Assembly: GCA_043778205.1 (NCBI GenBank)
Contig: JAYWGO010000039.1
Location: forward strand, 1 to 25,465
Origin: JAAFIP01 sp043778205
Lineage (GTDB): Bacteria; Pseudomonadota; Gammaproteobacteria; Burkholderiales; Burkholderiaceae_C
DNA length: 25,465 nucleotides
Direction: 5' to 3'
The notes below the pieces were generated by a model. That model was not told the origin of the DNA and did no database searches. It saw only the letters and a list, made by a program, of their open reading frames with translations. Below, piece by piece: positions 23,466 through 25,465 of this stretch (the first letter of the stretch is position 1; each line of letters begins with the position of its first letter). The translations under genes were made by a program, and so were the position numbers.

Positions 23466-24329
23466 ATGTCCAGCACCGCCCACCGCAACGAATTTGCCCC
23501 GCCTGCCCAGCCGGGCATGCTGCGCGCGATGGGCTTGGCCATTTTGGCGCACCTGCTGCTGGTGGCCGCCCTCACCTGGGGGGTTAACTGGAAGAGCAAA
23601 GCCACCCAGCTCACAACGGCAGAGGCCGAGCTGTGGTCTAGCCTGCCCCAGCAGGCCGCGCCCCGTGCGGTAGAGCCCCCGCCAATACCCACGCCACCTG
23701 AACCCAAACCGGTAGCCAAACCCACCCCAGCACCCGCCCCACCGCCTGAAAAGCTGCCTGAGAAGGCCCCCGACATAGTGGACAAAGTCGACAAGCCGTT
23801 GAAAAAGAAACCCCTCCCTCCGCCCGAAAAACCACCCGAGCCTGAGCCCCTGCCCAAAGCAAGACCCAAACCCGCAACGCCACCGCCTAGCGCCGCCGAG
23901 CTGAAAAAAGCCGCCCAGCAGCTGGCCGCAGAAGAAGCCAAAATACAAGCCAAAGAAGCCGAGGCTCAGCGCGAGGCCAACCTTAAGCGCATCACCGGCA
24001 TAGCGGGCGCCTCTGGCGGGGCCACGGCTACAGGCAACGCGCCGCAAAGCAGCGGGCCGTCTAGCGGCTACAGCGGGCGCATCAAGGCCAAAGTACGGCC
24101 CAACCTGGTCTTTACCAGCACTGTCAGTGGCAACCCCAAAGTGGAAATAGAGGTGCGCCTGGCACCCGATGGCACTATTTTGGGCCGCCCCCGCGTCGTC
24201 AAAAGCAGTGGCAACCCCGAGTGGGACGATGCCGTGGTGCGCGCATTTGAAAAAACCGAGACCCTGCCCCGCGACGCAGATGGCCGCGTGTACAGCCCCA
24301 TGATTGTTGAATGGCGCGTGAATGATTAG
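23466..24329 (+). CDS. tolA: Cell envelope protein TolA with TonB-like C-terminus
   Basis: The link between the TolQR motor and the outer membrane. It has 287 residues: a short cytoplasmic N-terminus, one membrane helix (about 20-42), a very proline-rich periplasmic stretch (about 66-150), a charged helical segment (about 152-187, AAELKKAAQQLAAEEAKIQ) and a C-terminal TolA/TonB domain (about 205-287, with IKAKVRPNLVF, VEIEVRLAPDG, WDDAVVRAFEKTETLP). It is shorter than E. coli TolA (421) mainly in the helical part. It starts 70 bases after tolR. tolB and pal do not follow; only non-coding sequence with a weak GCCAT/ATGGC hairpin (24337-24354) lies downstream. Confidence 0.92.
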   Translation: MSSTAHRNEFAPPAQPGMLRAMGLAILAHLLLVAALTWGVNWKSKATQLTTAEAELWSSLPQQAAPRAVEPPPIPTPPEPKPVAKPTPAPAPPPEKLPEKAPDIVDKVDKPLKKKPLPPPEKPPEPEPLPKARPKPATPPPSAAELKKAAQQLAAEEAKIQAKEAEAQREANLKRITGIAGASGGATATGNAPQSSGPSSGYSGRIKAKVRPNLVFTSTVSGNPKVEIEVRLAPDGTILGRPRVVKSSGNPEWDDAVVRAFEKTETLPRDADGRVYSPMIVEWRVND

Positions 24330-24510
24330 CCAATCAGCCATCAAGCCAAATGGCCGCACACGGGTTGGCACTTAAAAACAACTAAACCGCGCCTGAATGC
24401 CAAAAAATACCGCCTGCGGCGCGCGGGCACACAGGAGGTAACTAAATTACTGCGGGTAATGCCTAGCAACTCGTAACACAGCACGTCAACGGCTGTTCAG
24501 GCAAACCCGT

Positions 24511-24516
24511 TATAGT
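24511..24516 (+). promoter_or_regulatory. Possible -10 element before the ComEA-like gene
   Basis: TATAGT lies about 60 bases before the ATG at 24575 and would give a start near 24523. The -35 region about 17-18 bases upstream (CAACGG) matches poorly. The gene is 245 bases after tolA and has its own terminator, so a separate promoter is expected. Confidence 0.35.
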
Positions 24517-24574
24517 GCTCGGGTCTTGGAACCTTTCTAAGCCACGAAAACTACCACTCTTTGAGGAATTAACT

Positions 24575-25186
24575 ATGTTGAAAAAACTGTTTGTTATTTT
24601 TGCCATGCTGTACGCAGCTATCGCTTTTGCCGCTGTTGACGTAAACAAGGCTACCGCTGCTGAACTTGACGCCATCAAAGGCATTGGCCCTGGCATTTCG
24701 GGCAAAATTTTGGACGAGCGTAAAAAAGGCCCGTTCAAAGACTGGAACGACATGATCACCCGTGTTAACGGTATTGGCGACACCAATGCAGCCAAGTTTT
24801 CAGCCGAAGGCATGACCGTCGGCGGCGCATCGTTTAACGGCGTAGCCGCTAAACCTACCGTGACAGCCAAGAAAGACGAAAAGCCAGCCGCTAAGGATGC
24901 CAAAGACGCTAAGCCAGCCGCCGCCGCTGCAGCAGCACCTGCTAAAGATGCCAAAGCCGCAGAAGCCAAGCCAGCTGCAGCCGCTGATGCTAAAGCTGAC
25001 CCCAAAGCAGAAGCTGCAATGAAAAAAGAAGCTGACAAAAAAGCCAAGGACGAAGCTAAAGCCAAAGCCGCTGATGAGAAAAAAGCCAAAGCTGAGGCAG
25101 ACAAGAAAGCCAAAGCCGACGCTAAGCCTGCCAAAGAAGCCAAGCCAGCCGCTGCCAAAGACGCAGCCAGCGCTGCCAAGAAGTAA
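24575..25186 (+). CDS. Secreted ComEA-like helix-hairpin-helix protein with Lys/Ala histone-like tail
   Basis: A 203-residue protein with three parts. Residues 1-19 are a Sec signal (LFVIFAMLYAAIAFA, cleavage after AFA). Residues about 20-82 hold a ComEA-type tandem helix-hairpin-helix: VDVNKATAAELDAIKGIGPG, KILDERKKGPFKDWNDM, VNGIGDTNAAKF, expected to bind double-stranded DNA without sequence preference. Residues about 97-203 are low-complexity Lys/Ala/Asp/Glu repeats (KAKAEADKKAKADAKPAKEAKPAAAK) like histone H1-type or AlgP-type tails. ComEA proteins pull incoming DNA through the outer membrane during transformation; that role is likely but not shown. The ATG at 24575 is chosen by GAGGA upstream and the clean signal peptide. 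It stands alone, ended by the terminator at 25208. Confidence 0.85.
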   Translation: MLKKLFVIFAMLYAAIAFAAVDVNKATAAELDAIKGIGPGISGKILDERKKGPFKDWNDMITRVNGIGDTNAAKFSAEGMTVGGASFNGVAAKPTVTAKKDEKPAAKDAKDAKPAAAAAAAPAKDAKAAEAKPAAAADAKADPKAEAAMKKEADKKAKDEAKAKAADEKKAKAEADKKAKADAKPAKEAKPAAAKDAASAAKK

Positions 25187-25207
25187 TCAGCTCTCAAGCC
25201 GATACGC

Positions 25208-25231
25208 AAGCCCGGTTCGCCGGGCTTTTTT
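25208..25231 (+). terminator. Intrinsic terminator of the ComEA-like gene
   Basis: AAGCCCGG and CCGGGCTT form a perfect 8-bp stem closed by a TTCG tetraloop, followed by a run of six T (25226-25231). It begins 21 bases after the stop codon. Confidence 0.92.
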
Positions 25232-25465
25232 GTCTTCAGTTTTTAAGATTTTTGGTGCTGTGGCCCAAGTAAATTCTGCACGGGTAGCTATGTATTTCAT
25301 AGTAATCTGGTTTGTATTGCTGCGGGTTTTGAACAGCCCGTGGCAACGCTTATGTAGGTCTATTCACCTTGGTCGGGCGACGGGACATGTTATTTGCAAA
25401 CTTCCGCGAATCACGCGCAGGTGAAGTAAGTATTTGCCCGTTTGGTAGTACGACGCGCCTTCGCT
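25232..25465. other. Terminal stretch without a supported gene
   Basis: After the terminator the sequence becomes more AT-rich. A small inverted repeat CTATG/CATAG is present near 25289-25303. Short open frames enter from the right edge on the minus strand but none shows family similarity or a start signal within the window. Nothing is called here. Confidence 0.6.

Noticed and set aside
24463..25209. Minus-strand frame encoding Ala/Leu/Ser-rich protein opposite the ComEA-like gene
   Set aside because: It is the complement of the Lys/Ala-coding tail and would cross the terminator; no real protein features.
25299..25424. Small hydrophobic plus-strand peptide starting MYFIVIWFVLL
   Set aside because: No ribosome binding site, follows a terminator, and the remainder is not protein-like.

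Overview
The window reads as a chromosomal segment of a Burkholderiales bacterium, most likely of the family Comamonadaceae. This is inferred from the gene families, from gene order (glyA-nrdR, minor-pilin genes next to ribD-ribE-ribBX-ribH-nusB, ybgC-tolQRA) and from GC-rich coding. No rRNA, tRNA, CRISPR array, IS element or prophage is visible.

Layout. Positions 2-73 hold the 3' end of an unidentified plus-strand gene. It converges on a three-gene minus-strand unit (4916 to 70): a large DUF349 protein, a polysaccharide-deacetylase-like secreted protein with degenerate catalytic motifs, and the RNA methyltransferase TrmJ. The 812-base gap 4917-5728 holds a probable minus-strand small RNA or terminated leader (promoter near 5272-5300, terminator at 5100-5148) and a plus-strand sigma70-like promoter with a roughly 230-nt leader for a membrane-anchored lytic transglycosylase (5729-6562). 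A ZTP (pfl-type) riboswitch at about 6574-6756 precedes glyA, which is followed by nrdR. Next is a type IV pilus minor-pilin/adhesin cluster (fimT-like, pilV, pilW, pilX, pilY1, pilE; 8620-16326), visibly more AT-rich than its surroundings. It runs without a gap into the riboflavin pathway genes (ribD, ribE, ribBX, ribH), then nusB, a class I aminotransferase, ybgC, tolQ, tolR and tolA. The window ends with a secreted ComEA-like helix-hairpin-helix protein carrying a long Lys/Ala histone-like tail, closed by a strong terminator at 25208-25231.

How the genes work together. glyA and nrdR link one-carbon and deoxynucleotide supply. The pil genes make the priming minor pilins and the tip adhesin. 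The rib genes supply four consecutive steps to riboflavin but lack a zinc-containing GTP cyclohydrolase II, since the RibA half of RibBX is degenerate. ybgC-tolQRA belong to the envelope Tol system; tolB and pal do not follow tolA.

Most notable unlisted structure. A roughly 50-base interspersed repeat (core CAAGGAAATGCTGCAC...GCAGCT) occurs four times, each time inside a protein-coding gene: trmJ, the DUF349 gene, ybgC and tolR. It is read in three different configurations (one sense register in tolR and the DUF349 gene, a shifted sense register in ybgC, antisense in trmJ). In at least trmJ and ybgC it falls where the protein appears longer than its family. This looks like a small palindromic element that inserts in frame into genes, comparable in concept to the Rickettsia palindromic elements.
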